A stretch of DNA of 32,606 nucleotides from an uncultured bacterium (GTDB taxonomy: Bacteria > Actinomycetota > Coriobacteriia > Coriobacteriales > Coriobacteriaceae): NCBI GenBank assembly GCA_905215815.1, contig CAJMRN010000012.1:1-32606 (forward strand), given 5' to 3'. Below the pieces are notes generated by a model. The model saw only the letters and a program-made list of their open reading frames with translations, was not told where the DNA came from and made no database searches. Positions within the stretch are counted from its first letter, which is position 1, and each line of letters opens with the position of its first letter. This document shows, one piece after another, positions 6,473 through 14,722 of the stretch. A program made the translations under genes and the position numbers.

Positions 6473-6659
6473 GTACGGAAAGTATCACGTCCTGGATAAC
6501 CTCTGCACGGTCTCACAGGACATGAGCAACCGCATCCTGACGTGCGAGCGGCGCGGTCGCAGCAACGTGATGGTCAGTTACGAAGACATTGTCATGTGGT
6601 CTGACATCGTGTCTGACGCCATCGAGGTCATCAACGAGAAGGGCGAGAAAGATGATTGA
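6465..6659 (+). CDS. Small early protein (64 aa), unknown
   Basis: A 64-aa product starting at ATG 6465, which has GGGAG at good spacing; ATG 6456 in the same frame is the alternative. It is mixed charged, with an acidic C-terminus (NEKGEKDD). It overlaps both neighbouring genes by eight bases. No motif or family is recognised. Confidence 0.6.
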   Translation: MSKYGKYHVLDNLCTVSQDMSNRILTCERRGRSNVMVSYEDIVMWSDIVSDAIEVINEKGEKDD

Positions 6660-6909
6660 GAGTCCGAGCCATGCCCTCAACCGCATCATTAAGAACTTTG
6701 GTGATGCGTTCACATCCGCTTTGCGTGGAAAGGGAAACTTCTTCTTTGAGGTTTCACGCGCGGTGAGGCGTGCGCATAGGGAATGGGTCAAGTTCGAGAA
6801 GCGTTGCGTGAAGTATAGCGGCCCTAAATGGCAGCGCCGGTATACAAAGGCGCTCAAGCGCTCGCGCAGGAACGTCGCCTATCTGAAGCGCACCGGCAGG
6901 TGCCGGTGA
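6652..6909 (+). CDS. Basic small protein upstream of tyrosine integrase, unknown
   Basis: The 85-aa product is strongly basic, especially after residue 35 (RRAHREW, then KWQRRYTKALKRSRR), suggesting nucleic-acid binding. It starts at ATG 6652, overlapping the preceding gene, and its TGA overlaps the ATG of the tyrosine integrase (TGATG). Coupling to the integrase and the basic character make an excisionase-like or accessory role conceivable, but no excisionase motif is visible. Confidence 0.6.
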   Translation: MIESPSHALNRIIKNFGDAFTSALRGKGNFFFEVSRAVRRAHREWVKFEKRCVKYSGPKWQRRYTKALKRSRRNVAYLKRTGRCR

Positions 6910-8105
6910 TGGGCATCGAGGTCAAGCGCGATGCCAAAGGCGTTTGGTACGCGCAGCCCTATCTTGGTACGACTCCGGAGGGCAAGCAGATCAGGCCGCG
7001 CCGCAGCTTTCCCGAAGCCGCCACACGCGCCCAGGCGCAGGAATTGGCGAACCGCTGGCTCTCCGATATCTCCGCCGGCGGCAAGGTACAGAGCGTCGTT
7101 ATCGCCGATTTGCTGTACGCCTACATCGACGAGCGCCGCGCCAAGGGCGTGAGCCCTTACACGGTGAAGCGCTGGAAACTGTTCACCCGAAGCTATGTGG
7201 GCAGGTACCTCAAGGGCAAATCGGTGCTCGACCTAGGTGTGATGGAGTTCAACGACTTAGAGACGCGCCTGCTGCTGCCGAAAGATAAACGTGGTCAGGG
7301 TCTGTCGCGAAACACGGTGCGCAGCGTGCATTTCTTCCTTCGCGGTGCATACAACCACTGGATCAAGGCCGGTGTCTGCGAGACCAACCCGCTCTTCTAC
7401 GTCGAGCCGCCGCATGAGGACAAGCACGAGGCGGTTGCGCTCGACGAGTGGGATTACCCGGGTCTGGACGAAGCGATAACGACCGCGTTGCATCCAGACG
7501 AGCCCACGGAAAAGACCATGAGGGAAGCTGCGTACGCCTTCGCCGCCTGGCTCGCGCTGCACACCGGCATGCGCGTCGGCGAGGTGTGCGCGATACGCAG
7601 GAGGGACGTGTCGAAGCGCATGGGATACCTCCACGTGTGCGGCAAGATCGTCGAGCTTGACGGCGGCGGCGTCGAGCGCGTGGACGTTACCAAGGGCCGT
7701 AAGAGCCGCAACGTCTCCATGACCGAGCGTGAGTTTGAGACGATTTTCGGCTTTATCGAGCTTCAGGACGGTTTTACGGACGTGTTCACACCGAACATGC
7801 CGTTGGTGTCTTTTGACGGCTTCTTCATGCGTCCCACGACCGTCTCAAAGGCTTTCAGCCGCCTGCGCGACCGTTTGGGGCTGCCGAAGGGATGCACCTT
7901 CCACAGCCTTAGACATACGCACGCCACGTGGCTGCTTGCCAACGGCGCGAACCTCAAGGACATCGCCGAACGCTTCGGCCATGCGAACGAAGCCACGACG
8001 CTCAAGCTCTACGCCCACGCGATGCCCGGACGCGACCAGAGAGCCGCCGAGGTGTTCGACAAGTTCACCGACGAGCTTCGCGGGGGGACTGTAAACGATG
8101 TGTAA
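6909..8105 (+). CDS. int: Tyrosine recombinase (phage integrase)
   Basis: The 398-aa enzyme has an AP2-like N-terminal arm-binding domain (about 1-55), a SAM-like core-binding domain (about 63-165) and a catalytic domain with all active-site residues: Arg222 in HTGMRVGE, a Lys around 262-265, HSLRH (His332, Arg335), His358 in FGHAN, and Tyr368 in LKLYAH. This matches intact Int proteins of lambda/L5 type. ATG 6909 overlaps the preceding stop; a longer frame from 6828 would read through the upstream basic gene and is rejected. It sits inside the plus-strand early operon, far from the terminal repeat, and is followed by an mIHF gene, its likely bending cofactor. It coexists with an intact serine integrase. 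Confidence 0.93.
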   Translation: MGIEVKRDAKGVWYAQPYLGTTPEGKQIRPRRSFPEAATRAQAQELANRWLSDISAGGKVQSVVIADLLYAYIDERRAKGVSPYTVKRWKLFTRSYVGRYLKGKSVLDLGVMEFNDLETRLLLPKDKRGQGLSRNTVRSVHFFLRGAYNHWIKAGVCETNPLFYVEPPHEDKHEAVALDEWDYPGLDEAITTALHPDEPTEKTMREAAYAFAAWLALHTGMRVGEVCAIRRRDVSKRMGYLHVCGKIVELDGGGVERVDVTKGRKSRNVSMTEREFETIFGFIELQDGFTDVFTPNMPLVSFDGFFMRPTTVSKAFSRLRDRLGLPKGCTFHSLRHTHATWLLANGANLKDIAERFGHANEATTLKLYAHAMPGRDQRAAEVFDKFTDELRGGTVNDV

Positions 8106-8222
8106 ACGGCTCGACTTCGGCCATTTGCGCATCGTCACGAAAAAGGAAGGTCAGACCGCAAATCCAGCGGTTTGGCAAAGGTTAGCCACCGTATTTCAAG
8201 TAAGAATCAGGAGCAACCAAAA

Positions 8223-8552
8223 ATGGTACCTAAATTGACTGCCAAACAAAGGCGCGCAGCCCTCGATAAGGGGATGCAGATCAGGCTTGAGCGTGCCGAG
8301 TACAAACAGAAGCTAAAAGACGGCTCGATGACCGTTGAGCAGTTCTTCAAGTTGGCTGACAGCGGATATCAGGCGGCCTACGGCATGCGCGTCTACTCGC
8401 TGCTCACTTCGCTGCCTGGGTATGGCGAAGTCAGATCGCGCCAGCTCATGAACGAACTCCGCATCGCCCAGGGTCGTAAGGTCAAGGGGCTTGGAACTAC
8501 GCAGCGTGCAAGGCTTATCTCGATTTTGATTGGCGATGGTGACGATGCTTAA
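8223..8552 (+). CDS. mihF: Actinobacterial-type integration host factor (mIHF)
   Basis: The 109-aa product aligns with mIHF, the actinobacterial nucleoid protein that supports mycobacteriophage L5 integration. Recognisable blocks are the basic N-terminal helix (LTAKQRRAALDK), the helix-two-turn-helix core MRVYSLLTSLPGYGEVRSRQ at about 55-74, and the closing GRKVKGLG motif at about 84-91. It ends in a short acidic tail. The start at 8223 follows CAGGAG; an ATG at 8172 lacks a comparable site. Location directly after the tyrosine integrase suggests the phage brings its own DNA-bending cofactor, or alters the host nucleoid. mIHF is characteristic of Actinobacteria, so it also informs host assignment. 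Confidence 0.88.
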   Translation: MVPKLTAKQRRAALDKGMQIRLERAEYKQKLKDGSMTVEQFFKLADSGYQAAYGMRVYSLLTSLPGYGEVRSRQLMNELRIAQGRKVKGLGTTQRARLISILIGDGDDA

Positions 8553-8772
8553 GAATCGACCGCACAAGGTGAAGAGGGTCTTGTCGCTGGTCTTCACCGT
8601 CCTGATGTGCGTGCTGCTCGTCGTGATTCTCTTCGTGTCGTTCTGCATCATCGAAGCGACCGTGATGCTGTTTACCGGCGGCACGTTCTCACTGCTCTTT
8701 CCGGCAATCGCTACCGTGGCGATGCTCTTCGCGCTTATCGCGCTCGCAATCGTGAGCGGTGGTGCCGCATGA
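8545..8772 (+). CDS. Small two-helix membrane protein, unknown
   Basis: The product is about 75 aa, with a short basic N-terminus (MLKNRPHKVKR) and two strong membrane helices at about 12-35 and 45-70. ATG 8545 overlaps the mIHF stop; ATG 8536 in frame is equally possible, and neither has a strong ribosome site. It could be a superinfection-exclusion or lysis-timing protein, but that is guesswork; it lies far from the holin. Confidence 0.6.
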   Translation: MLKNRPHKVKRVLSLVFTVLMCVLLVVILFVSFCIIEATVMLFTGGTFSLLFPAIATVAMLFALIALAIVSGGAA

Positions 8773-9194
8773 GCGCCGAGAGCCTGAACACCTGCACGCT
8801 GAGCGGCAATCTCGGTAACGATGCCGAGGTGCGCTACACCAAGGGCGGCACACCTATCACCTCGTTCTCACTTGCCGTCAACCGCCGCCGCCGAACACAA
8901 GACGGCAGCTACGAGGATGAGACGAGCTGGGTCGACTGCACGCTGTTCGGTAAGCGCGGGGTAGCCCTGCAAGCGAACGGCTACCTGCACAAGGGCGCAC
9001 GGATCGCCATCACCGGGCACCTGCGAATGGCCGTCTGGGAAGCGGACGGTAAGCGCCATCGAAAGCTGGAGGTCATCGTCGACAACATCATCGGCATGAC
9101 CAGCTACCGTCAACCGCAAACCCAGCAGCCGCAACAGGCACCTCAACCGCAGGTCAACGCACCCGAGCTTTACGACGAAGACATTCCGTTTTAG
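8769..9194 (+). CDS. ssb: Single-stranded DNA-binding protein
   Basis: The 141-aa protein has the SSB OB-fold: the start LSGNLGNDAEVRYTKGG (about 10-26), the SFSLAVNRR strand and the W-D-CTLFGKRG segment. A Gln/Pro-rich linker (about 110-130) then leads to an acidic tip ending DEDIPF, which recruits replication partners. Its ATG overlaps the preceding stop. It should coat single strands during phage replication and recombination. Length is a little shorter than typical bacterial SSB. Confidence 0.95.
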   Translation: MSAESLNTCTLSGNLGNDAEVRYTKGGTPITSFSLAVNRRRRTQDGSYEDETSWVDCTLFGKRGVALQANGYLHKGARIAITGHLRMAVWEADGKRHRKLEVIVDNIIGMTSYRQPQTQQPQQAPQPQVNAPELYDEDIPF

Positions 9195-9202
9195 GAGGAA
9201 AG

Positions 9203-9640
9203 ATGTACGGACGAAAGATGAACGTGAAGGTGATGAACGGATCGGAGCGGCCGCGCTATGCGCATGAGGGCGACGCCGGCTTCGACATGTGCCTTACCGA
9301 GGACTGCCGCCTTGAGCCAAACGCCAGAGCCATCGTCGGACTTGGCTGCGCGTTCGAGATTCCGAGCGGCTGTGTCGGCCTGCTCTTCCCGCGCTCTGGT
9401 CTGGCGAGCAAGCACGACGTGACGCTCAGCCACGGTGTCGGCGTTATCGACAGCTGCTATCGCGGCGAGGTCAGCGCACCGCTCGTCAACCTCAGCTGCG
9501 ATATCGTCAACCTGCCGAAGGGCTCGCGCGTCTGCCAGATGGTCATCGTGCCGTTCGTGCCGTGTCAGCTCGTCGAGGTCGACGAGCTGACGGACACCGA
9601 GCGCGGAGCCGATGGCCTCGGCTCCACCGACATCGAGTAG
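9203..9640 (+). CDS. dut: dUTP diphosphatase
   Basis: The 145-aa trimeric-type dUTPase shows the conserved motifs in order: DAGFDM (about 24-29), PRSGLASKHDV (63-73), GVIDSCYRGEV (79-89), RVCQMVI (107-113) and the C-terminal TERGADGLGST. It hydrolyses dUTP to dUMP and pyrophosphate, keeping uracil out of phage DNA. AGGAGGAAAG lies immediately upstream. It forms a small DNA-metabolism cluster with ssb. Confidence 0.95.
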   Translation: MYGRKMNVKVMNGSERPRYAHEGDAGFDMCLTEDCRLEPNARAIVGLGCAFEIPSGCVGLLFPRSGLASKHDVTLSHGVGVIDSCYRGEVSAPLVNLSCDIVNLPKGSRVCQMVIVPFVPCQLVEVDELTDTERGADGLGSTDIE

Positions 9641-9649
9641 GCGAAGCGC

Positions 9650-10096
9650 GTGGATGCCAAGGAGTATTTCGAAGCCATCCGCGAGGAAGTGAAGGCCATC
9701 GAGGGCACGAGGGAAATGCTGGCAAGGCTCAGGGCGAGGGAAGGAGCGAAAGCCCAGAGCTACAGCGGCGGCGGTGGCGGCGGGTATGCCGACCCGATGG
9801 ATGCAATCAATGGCCGAATCGATCTGGAGGGCAGGTTCGAGCGGCGCATCGCCGACAGCTCAGCCGCCATTGATGAAGCGTGCGCGGTGCTCTATGGCAG
9901 TGACAACCGTGGCGGTCTCGCAAGGCAGAAGGGCAACCGATATGCCGACGCGATCTGCATGGGTTACTGTCAGGCCATGCCGTGGACTGAGGTTGCAGCC
10001 GTCATGCAGTGCTCACCGAAGTGGTGCCGAGAGCTTTGCAACGCTGCGTTCAGGTACATCGACGCAGTTGGCATGGCATGGCTGAAAGAAAATTGA
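9650..10096 (+). CDS. Probable late transcription regulator (RinA/ArpU/DUF1492-like)
   Basis: The 148-aa protein starts at GTG 9650. It has a charged N-terminal helix, a Gly-rich hinge (SGGGGGGY at about 39-46), and a C-terminal sigma-region-4-like HTH: YADAICMGYCQAMPWTEV, then MQCSPKWCRELCNAAFRYID. This architecture and the place at the end of the early operon, just before terminase, match phage late-gene activators of the ArpU/RinA group. Individual family assignment is by pattern only. A terminator follows. Confidence 0.7.
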   Translation: MDAKEYFEAIREEVKAIEGTREMLARLRAREGAKAQSYSGGGGGGYADPMDAINGRIDLEGRFERRIADSSAAIDEACAVLYGSDNRGGLARQKGNRYADAICMGYCQAMPWTEVAAVMQCSPKWCRELCNAAFRYIDAVGMAWLKEN

Positions 10097-10160
10097 AATC
10101 GGTACTTCCCTTCAGTTCCCGCCTTGTGCTAAAGTTCGGTACGGTGGATTAGGTAAGCAA

Positions 10161-10194
10161 AAGGGACACGGGCTCCGGCTCGCGTCCCTTTTTT
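10161..10194 (+). terminator. Early-operon terminator
   Basis: AAGGGACACG (10161-10170) pairs with CGCGTCCCTT (10181-10190) except for one A-C mismatch, around a GGCTCCGGCT loop, with six T at 10189-10194. It separates the early operon, including the putative late regulator, from the packaging genes. Confidence 0.8.
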
Positions 10195-10211
10195 GTTGGG
10201 AAGGCGCGGCA

Positions 10212-10541
10212 ATGGCTAAGGGCTTCTCGTATAGCTTCTACCATTCGACGGACTGGGAGCACGCCCGCGAGCAGGCTCTACAGCGTGACGCCTACCTGTG
10301 CCAGCACTGCCTGGCTCAGGGCATCGCAACACCGGCGGTCATGGTTCATCACATCGTCGAGCTGACTCCGGCGAACATCAACGATCCGAACATCAGCACT
10401 GACCCGAAGAACCTTGTCAGCCTTTGCGACCTGTGCCACAAGAAGGTGCACGGATGGGTAAGGCAGGGCAGCACAAGGCAAGGGCTGGTCTTTGACGAGG
10501 ACGGCAACTTGATTTCACTGGACAGCGAACACACAGACTGA
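10212..10541 (+). CDS. HNH endonuclease adjacent to terminase
   Basis: The 109-aa HNH nuclease shows CQHC (Cys30, Cys33), MVHHIVEL with the HH pair at 46-47, an Asn around 67, and CDLCHKKVH at 72-80. The four Cys residues form the usual structural zinc site. Small HNH proteins encoded directly before terminase are known in HK97-like cos phages, where they work with the large subunit in DNA packaging and cohesive-end cutting. Position and length fit that role. Confidence 0.92.
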   Translation: MAKGFSYSFYHSTDWEHAREQALQRDAYLCQHCLAQGIATPAVMVHHIVELTPANINDPNISTDPKNLVSLCDLCHKKVHGWVRQGSTRQGLVFDEDGNLISLDSEHTD

Positions 10542-10599
10542 GCACAACCAACTGCTCACAAAACATGGACAACAAAACAGCAGGTCAGAGCGCCGAGCA

Positions 10600-10640
10600 A
10601 TCCCCCCATTCGAAAACCTAGGCTAGTGGCCTAGGGCACC
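10600..10640. other. Possible cos / packaging site with palindrome
   Basis: Between the HNH and small terminase genes is a TCCCCCC run (10601-10607), then a perfect 7-bp inverted repeat CCTAGGC (10617-10623) / GCCTAGG (10629-10635). Cohesive ends of HNH-terminase phages lie in this interval. No cut position can be read from the sequence, so this is a location guess. The 153-base gap holds no gene I can support. Confidence 0.35.
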
Positions 10641-10694
10641 AACGCCGGGAGATAGATTTATGCGCGCAGAAGTTCCCAGAACGGGGGTGGTCTT

Positions 10695-11123
10695 GTGGCA
10701 AAGAGAAAAGTGTGCGAAAGTACCGAGATTTCGCCGAAAGTTGCGAAAAGTCCCCCGAAGCGGAGCGGGCAGACGATACAGGCGCGCTACCAAAGCGAGC
10801 TCAAGAAACTCCAGCGTCTCACCAAGGACGTGATTCCCGACGATAGGCGCAACGCCATCATGCCGCTGATGTCGAACATCGCGTTTTTGAAGGTCAAGCT
10901 CGACCAGGCTCGCAACGAGCTGATGGGGGAGAGCATCTTCACCGAGTACGACAACGGCGGCGGCCAATCAGGCGTTCGCGAGCATCCCGGCTTCTCCGCC
11001 TACAACAAGCAGTTCACAACGTTCTCGCGCGGCATCAAGCAGATCACCGACATGATGCCGACCGGCAGCACCGCCGCAGACGCGCTCGCGGAATATCTGA
11101 ACGAGACGAGGTTCGGTGGCTAG
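10695..11123 (+). CDS. terS: Terminase small subunit
   Basis: The 142-aa protein lies directly before the large terminase and overlaps it by eight bases. A basic, Lys/Pro-rich N-terminus (about 1-25) precedes helical segments suitable for the oligomeric DNA-recognition ring. It resembles the P27-type small terminases paired with Terminase_1 large subunits. The start is GTG 10695 after a GGGGGTGG ribosome site. It should recognise the packaging site just upstream. Confidence 0.8.
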   Translation: MAKRKVCESTEISPKVAKSPPKRSGQTIQARYQSELKKLQRLTKDVIPDDRRNAIMPLMSNIAFLKVKLDQARNELMGESIFTEYDNGGGQSGVREHPGFSAYNKQFTTFSRGIKQITDMMPTGSTAADALAEYLNETRFGG

Positions 11124-12837
11124 GAAGAAGGCCGCCGGATCGTGTGAGAAGGCCATCCGAGAGTATTTCGGCGGCGTTCTCGACGGAACCATTACCGCCT
11201 GCGAGAAGATTCAGCAGGTGGCTGCGCATGTCCTGCGCGATATGGACAGCTCAGACCCTCTGTACCCTTACCATTTCCGCGAGGAATACGCGGCGAAGCA
11301 CGTCAACTTCATCGAGCGCTTCTGCCGGCTGCCGTCCGGCAAGCTCGGTCATGCTTTCAAACTGGAGCTGTTCCAGCGGGCAATCCTGTCGGTCATCTTC
11401 GGCTTCGTCGATGTCGAGGGCAAGCGCCAGTACCGCGAAGTGCTCTGGATCATGGGTCGAAAGAACGGCAAGACCGCGCTGGCATCTGCCGTCGAGCTGG
11501 ACTTGCTCATCAATGACGATGAGGGCGCGCCGGAAGTCTACAACGTCGCGACTGCACACGACCAGGCGGCCAAGGGCTTCAACAATGCCTGGCGCATGGT
11601 GATGACATCACCGGCTCTTGGCAGGCACGTGCGAAAGCGCGTGAGCGATCTCTACTGCGACCTCAACATGGGGTCGATTAAGGCGCTGAGCGCCAACACC
11701 AACCACCTAGACGGTCTCGATATCTCCGGTGCCATCGTGGACGAGCTTGCGGCAATGAAGAACCGCGACCTCTACGACCTCACGATTCAGGGCACCTCCG
11801 CGCGCCGGCAACCGCTGGTGTTGGAGATCACCACGAACGGCTTCGTGCGCAACGGCATCTTCGATGCACAGTACGAATACGCCACAAAGTGGCTGGACGG
11901 TCAGGCAACGGGTGAGAAAGCCGAGCGCTTCATCGCGTTCATCTACGAGCTCGACGAGCGCGAGGAATGGCGGGACGAATCAGCATGGATTAAGGCCAAT
12001 CCCTGTCTCGGGACGATCAAGAGCCTAAACAGCCTTCGCCAGAACGTGAGCAAGGCCAAGGACGATCCGACATTCCTGCCGACGCTCCTGGTCAAAGACT
12101 TCAACCTCATCGAGAACCAGAGCCAAGCATGGCTCACGTGGGCTGAGATTCACAATGACGAGACGTTCGACCCGGCAGACGGGTCGTTCTCCTACGCGGT
12201 GCTCGGTGTCGACGCATCGGACACGACCGACCTCACGGCGGCGTGCCTGTTGATGATGAGGCCGGGCGATGAGCGTATCTACGCGATGCACATGGCTTGG
12301 ATTCCGCTCCGTGCGCTGGAGCAGGCGGAGGCAGAAGGTCGGCGCGGCGGTCGTGACGGCGTGCCGTACGACGCGTGGATTGCGCGCGGCCTGCTGCGAA
12401 CATCCGCGACGCCGATTATCGACAAGCGCGAGGTGCTCGATTGGGTCGACGAGGTACGCGAGAGGTGCGGTATCTACGCCGTCGCATGCGGCTACGACCC
12501 GTGGCACATGCGAGACGTCCCCACGGTGGAAGCCTACGAGGGCTATTTCGGCGCGGACAACTTCCGGAAGGTCATCCAGGGCGCGCAGACGCTTTCGATG
12601 CCCATGAAGGAGCTGCGAGCACTCTACAAGGAGAACCGCATCGTCGACAACTCAAACCCGATCGCCGAATGGTGCCGCTCGAACGTTGCGGTGCGAAGCG
12701 ACGCGAACGGCAACATCGCGCCTGACAAGAAGAATCAAGACCCGCGCAACCGAATAGACGCGTGGGCAGCGGAGTGCGACGCATTCGTCGTGCTCAAGGA
12801 CATGATGGACGATTTCAAAAGCATGATTGGGGGTTAG
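11116..12837 (+). CDS. terL: Terminase large subunit
   Basis: The 573-aa packaging motor has Walker A GRKNGKT at 114-120 and Walker B ISGAIVDE with Asp209/Glu210, followed by a coupling motif (LEITTNG, about 236-242). A C-terminal RNase H-like nuclease contains VLGVDASDTTDL with Asp366 as first metal ligand and a late acidic segment (NRIDAWAAECD). This is the Terminase_1/HK97 type and agrees with an HNH partner. Translation begins at GTG 11116, overlapping the small-subunit stop. Confidence 0.96.
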   Translation: MARKKAAGSCEKAIREYFGGVLDGTITACEKIQQVAAHVLRDMDSSDPLYPYHFREEYAAKHVNFIERFCRLPSGKLGHAFKLELFQRAILSVIFGFVDVEGKRQYREVLWIMGRKNGKTALASAVELDLLINDDEGAPEVYNVATAHDQAAKGFNNAWRMVMTSPALGRHVRKRVSDLYCDLNMGSIKALSANTNHLDGLDISGAIVDELAAMKNRDLYDLTIQGTSARRQPLVLEITTNGFVRNGIFDAQYEYATKWLDGQATGEKAERFIAFIYELDEREEWRDESAWIKANPCLGTIKSLNSLRQNVSKAKDDPTFLPTLLVKDFNLIENQSQAWLTWAEIHNDETFDPADGSFSYAVLGVDASDTTDLTAACLLMMRPGDERIYAMHMAWIPLRALEQAEAEGRRGGRDGVPYDAWIARGLLRTSATPIIDKREVLDWVDEVRERCGIYAVACGYDPWHMRDVPTVEAYEGYFGADNFRKVIQGAQTLSMPMKELRALYKENRIVDNSNPIAEWCRSNVAVRSDANGNIAPDKKNQDPRNRIDAWAAECDAFVVLKDMMDDFKSMIGG

Positions 12838-12839
12838 CC

Positions 12840-14099
12840 GTGGCGAAAATAACGTCGGCGTTCCGTTCCATGTTCGATGCCGTCTTCCACAAGCCGATCA
12901 TGAAGGCGGTTGACGGGTATTTCCAGACATTCACGGCGTACGCGCCGCGTTTCAGCACGTGGAGCGGCGGCATCTACGAAGCCGAGCTGACGAGAAGCAT
13001 CATCGAGCGCAACGCAGACCATGCGAGCAAGTTGAAGCCGGAGGTCACCGGCACCGCGCAGGGTGCCGCCACGCGGTCGCTGGAATGGAAACCTAACCCT
13101 TGGATGACGACGCCGCAGTTCCTGCACCGCGTCTCGACTGTGCTCGATGTGTGCGACACGTGCCTTATCGTGCCGATCACCGATGCCGACATGGTTACCA
13201 TCGTCGGCTACTACCCAGTTCTGCCTGGGCAGTGCGAGGCATACGATGTCGGCGGCCAACTCTGGCTCAAGCTGTCGTTCGGCGGTGGCGAGCAGACGCT
13301 AATCGAGTGGTCGCGCGTCGGCGTGCTGACAAGGCATCAGTTCAAAAGCGACCTTTTCGGAGACGGCACCGATGTGCTCCGTCCCACGCTGGAGCTGATG
13401 CACGCGCAGACGGAGGCCGAGAAGACCGCAATCGAGCAGGGTGCCGCCATTCGATTCATCGGCAAGATGAGCCAGAACCGCAACCCAGAAGACCTCGAAA
13501 AGGCTCGCAAGGAGTTCAACAAGCAGCTCGGTACCGCAAACGCGGGCGGCATCGCCGTGTACGACAACAAGTACAACGACGTGAAGCAGATCACGCCGCA
13601 GAACTACACAGTCGACGCTGCGCAGATGGAGCGAATTGAGAAAGCCGCATACCGTTTCTTCGGCAGCAACGAAGATATCGTCATGAACCGTGCCGACGAG
13701 GACACATACAACGCCTTCTACGAGGGGCGAACCGAGGTCTTCGCCGTGCAGCTGGGCTACGTGCTCACCTGCATGACGTTCACGCCGAACGAGATCGCGC
13801 ACGGAAACTCAATCATGTTCAGCGCGAACCGACTTGAGTTCGCGAGCAACCAGACGAAGCTCAACGTAAGCACATCGCTATACGACCGTGGAGTCATGAC
13901 GGGCAATCAGGTCGCGGACGTGTTCCAGCTACCGCACTACGAGGGCGGCGACCGCCATGTCATTCGCGGCGAGTACATCGACCTTGACCTGATCAGCGAG
14001 CACACATCGGAACAGGCGGCGAAGGCCGCCGAGACGAACGCGAATATCGCAAAAATCGACGGAAAGGACGGCGATGCCGATGCCGGCGAAACCGAATGA
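12840..14099 (+). CDS. Portal protein (HK97 family)
   Basis: The 419-aa protein starts at GTG 12840, three bases after terL; an upstream extension to 12762 would read through terL and is rejected. It shows HK97-portal features: a WSGGIYEAELTRSIIERNA segment near the N-terminus, a clip/stem region with EKAAYRFFGSNEDIV, and a C-terminal crown helix region rich in Ala/Glu. It forms the dodecameric DNA gate at one capsid vertex. The protease gene overlaps its end by 26 bases. Confidence 0.93.
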   Translation: MAKITSAFRSMFDAVFHKPIMKAVDGYFQTFTAYAPRFSTWSGGIYEAELTRSIIERNADHASKLKPEVTGTAQGAATRSLEWKPNPWMTTPQFLHRVSTVLDVCDTCLIVPITDADMVTIVGYYPVLPGQCEAYDVGGQLWLKLSFGGGEQTLIEWSRVGVLTRHQFKSDLFGDGTDVLRPTLELMHAQTEAEKTAIEQGAAIRFIGKMSQNRNPEDLEKARKEFNKQLGTANAGGIAVYDNKYNDVKQITPQNYTVDAAQMERIEKAAYRFFGSNEDIVMNRADEDTYNAFYEGRTEVFAVQLGYVLTCMTFTPNEIAHGNSIMFSANRLEFASNQTKLNVSTSLYDRGVMTGNQVADVFQLPHYEGGDRHVIRGEYIDLDLISEHTSEQAAKAAETNANIAKIDGKDGDADAGETE

Positions 14100-14709
14100 G
14101 CGCCAGTACCGCCAGATGTCGGTAGTCTTGAGAAGCCTTGACGGCGGTGAAGGCCGTGAGAAGCGCATCGAATCCGACTATTACACAGAGGGATACGCTT
14201 CGACATTCAATGACCCGTATGTCCTATGGGAAGACTCGTGGGACGGAACCGAATACCGCGAGGTCATCAGCCCCGATGCGTTCATTGACTGCGATATGAG
14301 CGACATCATCATGCAGTATGACCACTGCGGCAAGGTGCTCGCACGCCTGTCCAACGGCACGCTGATCGTCGAGCCTGACGAGCACGGCCTGTTTGTGGCT
14401 GCCGACCTGTCTAAATCCGTTGAAGCGCGCAACCTGTTCGAGGAAATCGATAACGAACTCATCACGCGCATGTCATGGGCATTCACCATCGGCGCATCGG
14501 AGTACGACAGGGATACGCACACCTCGACCATCACGAGGGTCAAGAAGATTTATGACGTGTCTGCGGTCAGCTATCCGGCTGACCCCAACACAGAAATAAG
14601 TGCAAGAAATCTTCTCAACGGAGTGATTGAGAAGTCGCGCGGGGAGCACGCGCGCCGAAGAAACGCGCTCATCCGTGCGCGTGCAGTAATGGCAATCGCC
14701 ACCAATTAG
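14074..14709 (+). CDS. Prohead protease (HK97 family, S78/U35)
   Basis: The 211-aa protein shows the herpesvirus-protease-like phage fold: EGYASTFND, then the catalytic His in QYDH (about residue 83) and the Ser in RMSWAFTIG (about 132). It cleaves the capsid N-terminal delta domain during maturation. ATG 14074 has GGAAAGGA upstream, with ATG 14080 as an alternative. It sits between portal and major capsid as usual. Confidence 0.93.
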   Translation: MPMPAKPNERQYRQMSVVLRSLDGGEGREKRIESDYYTEGYASTFNDPYVLWEDSWDGTEYREVISPDAFIDCDMSDIIMQYDHCGKVLARLSNGTLIVEPDEHGLFVAADLSKSVEARNLFEEIDNELITRMSWAFTIGASEYDRDTHTSTITRVKKIYDVSAVSYPADPNTEISARNLLNGVIEKSRGEHARRRNALIRARAVMAIATN

Positions 14710-14722
14710 AAAGGGAACAAAC

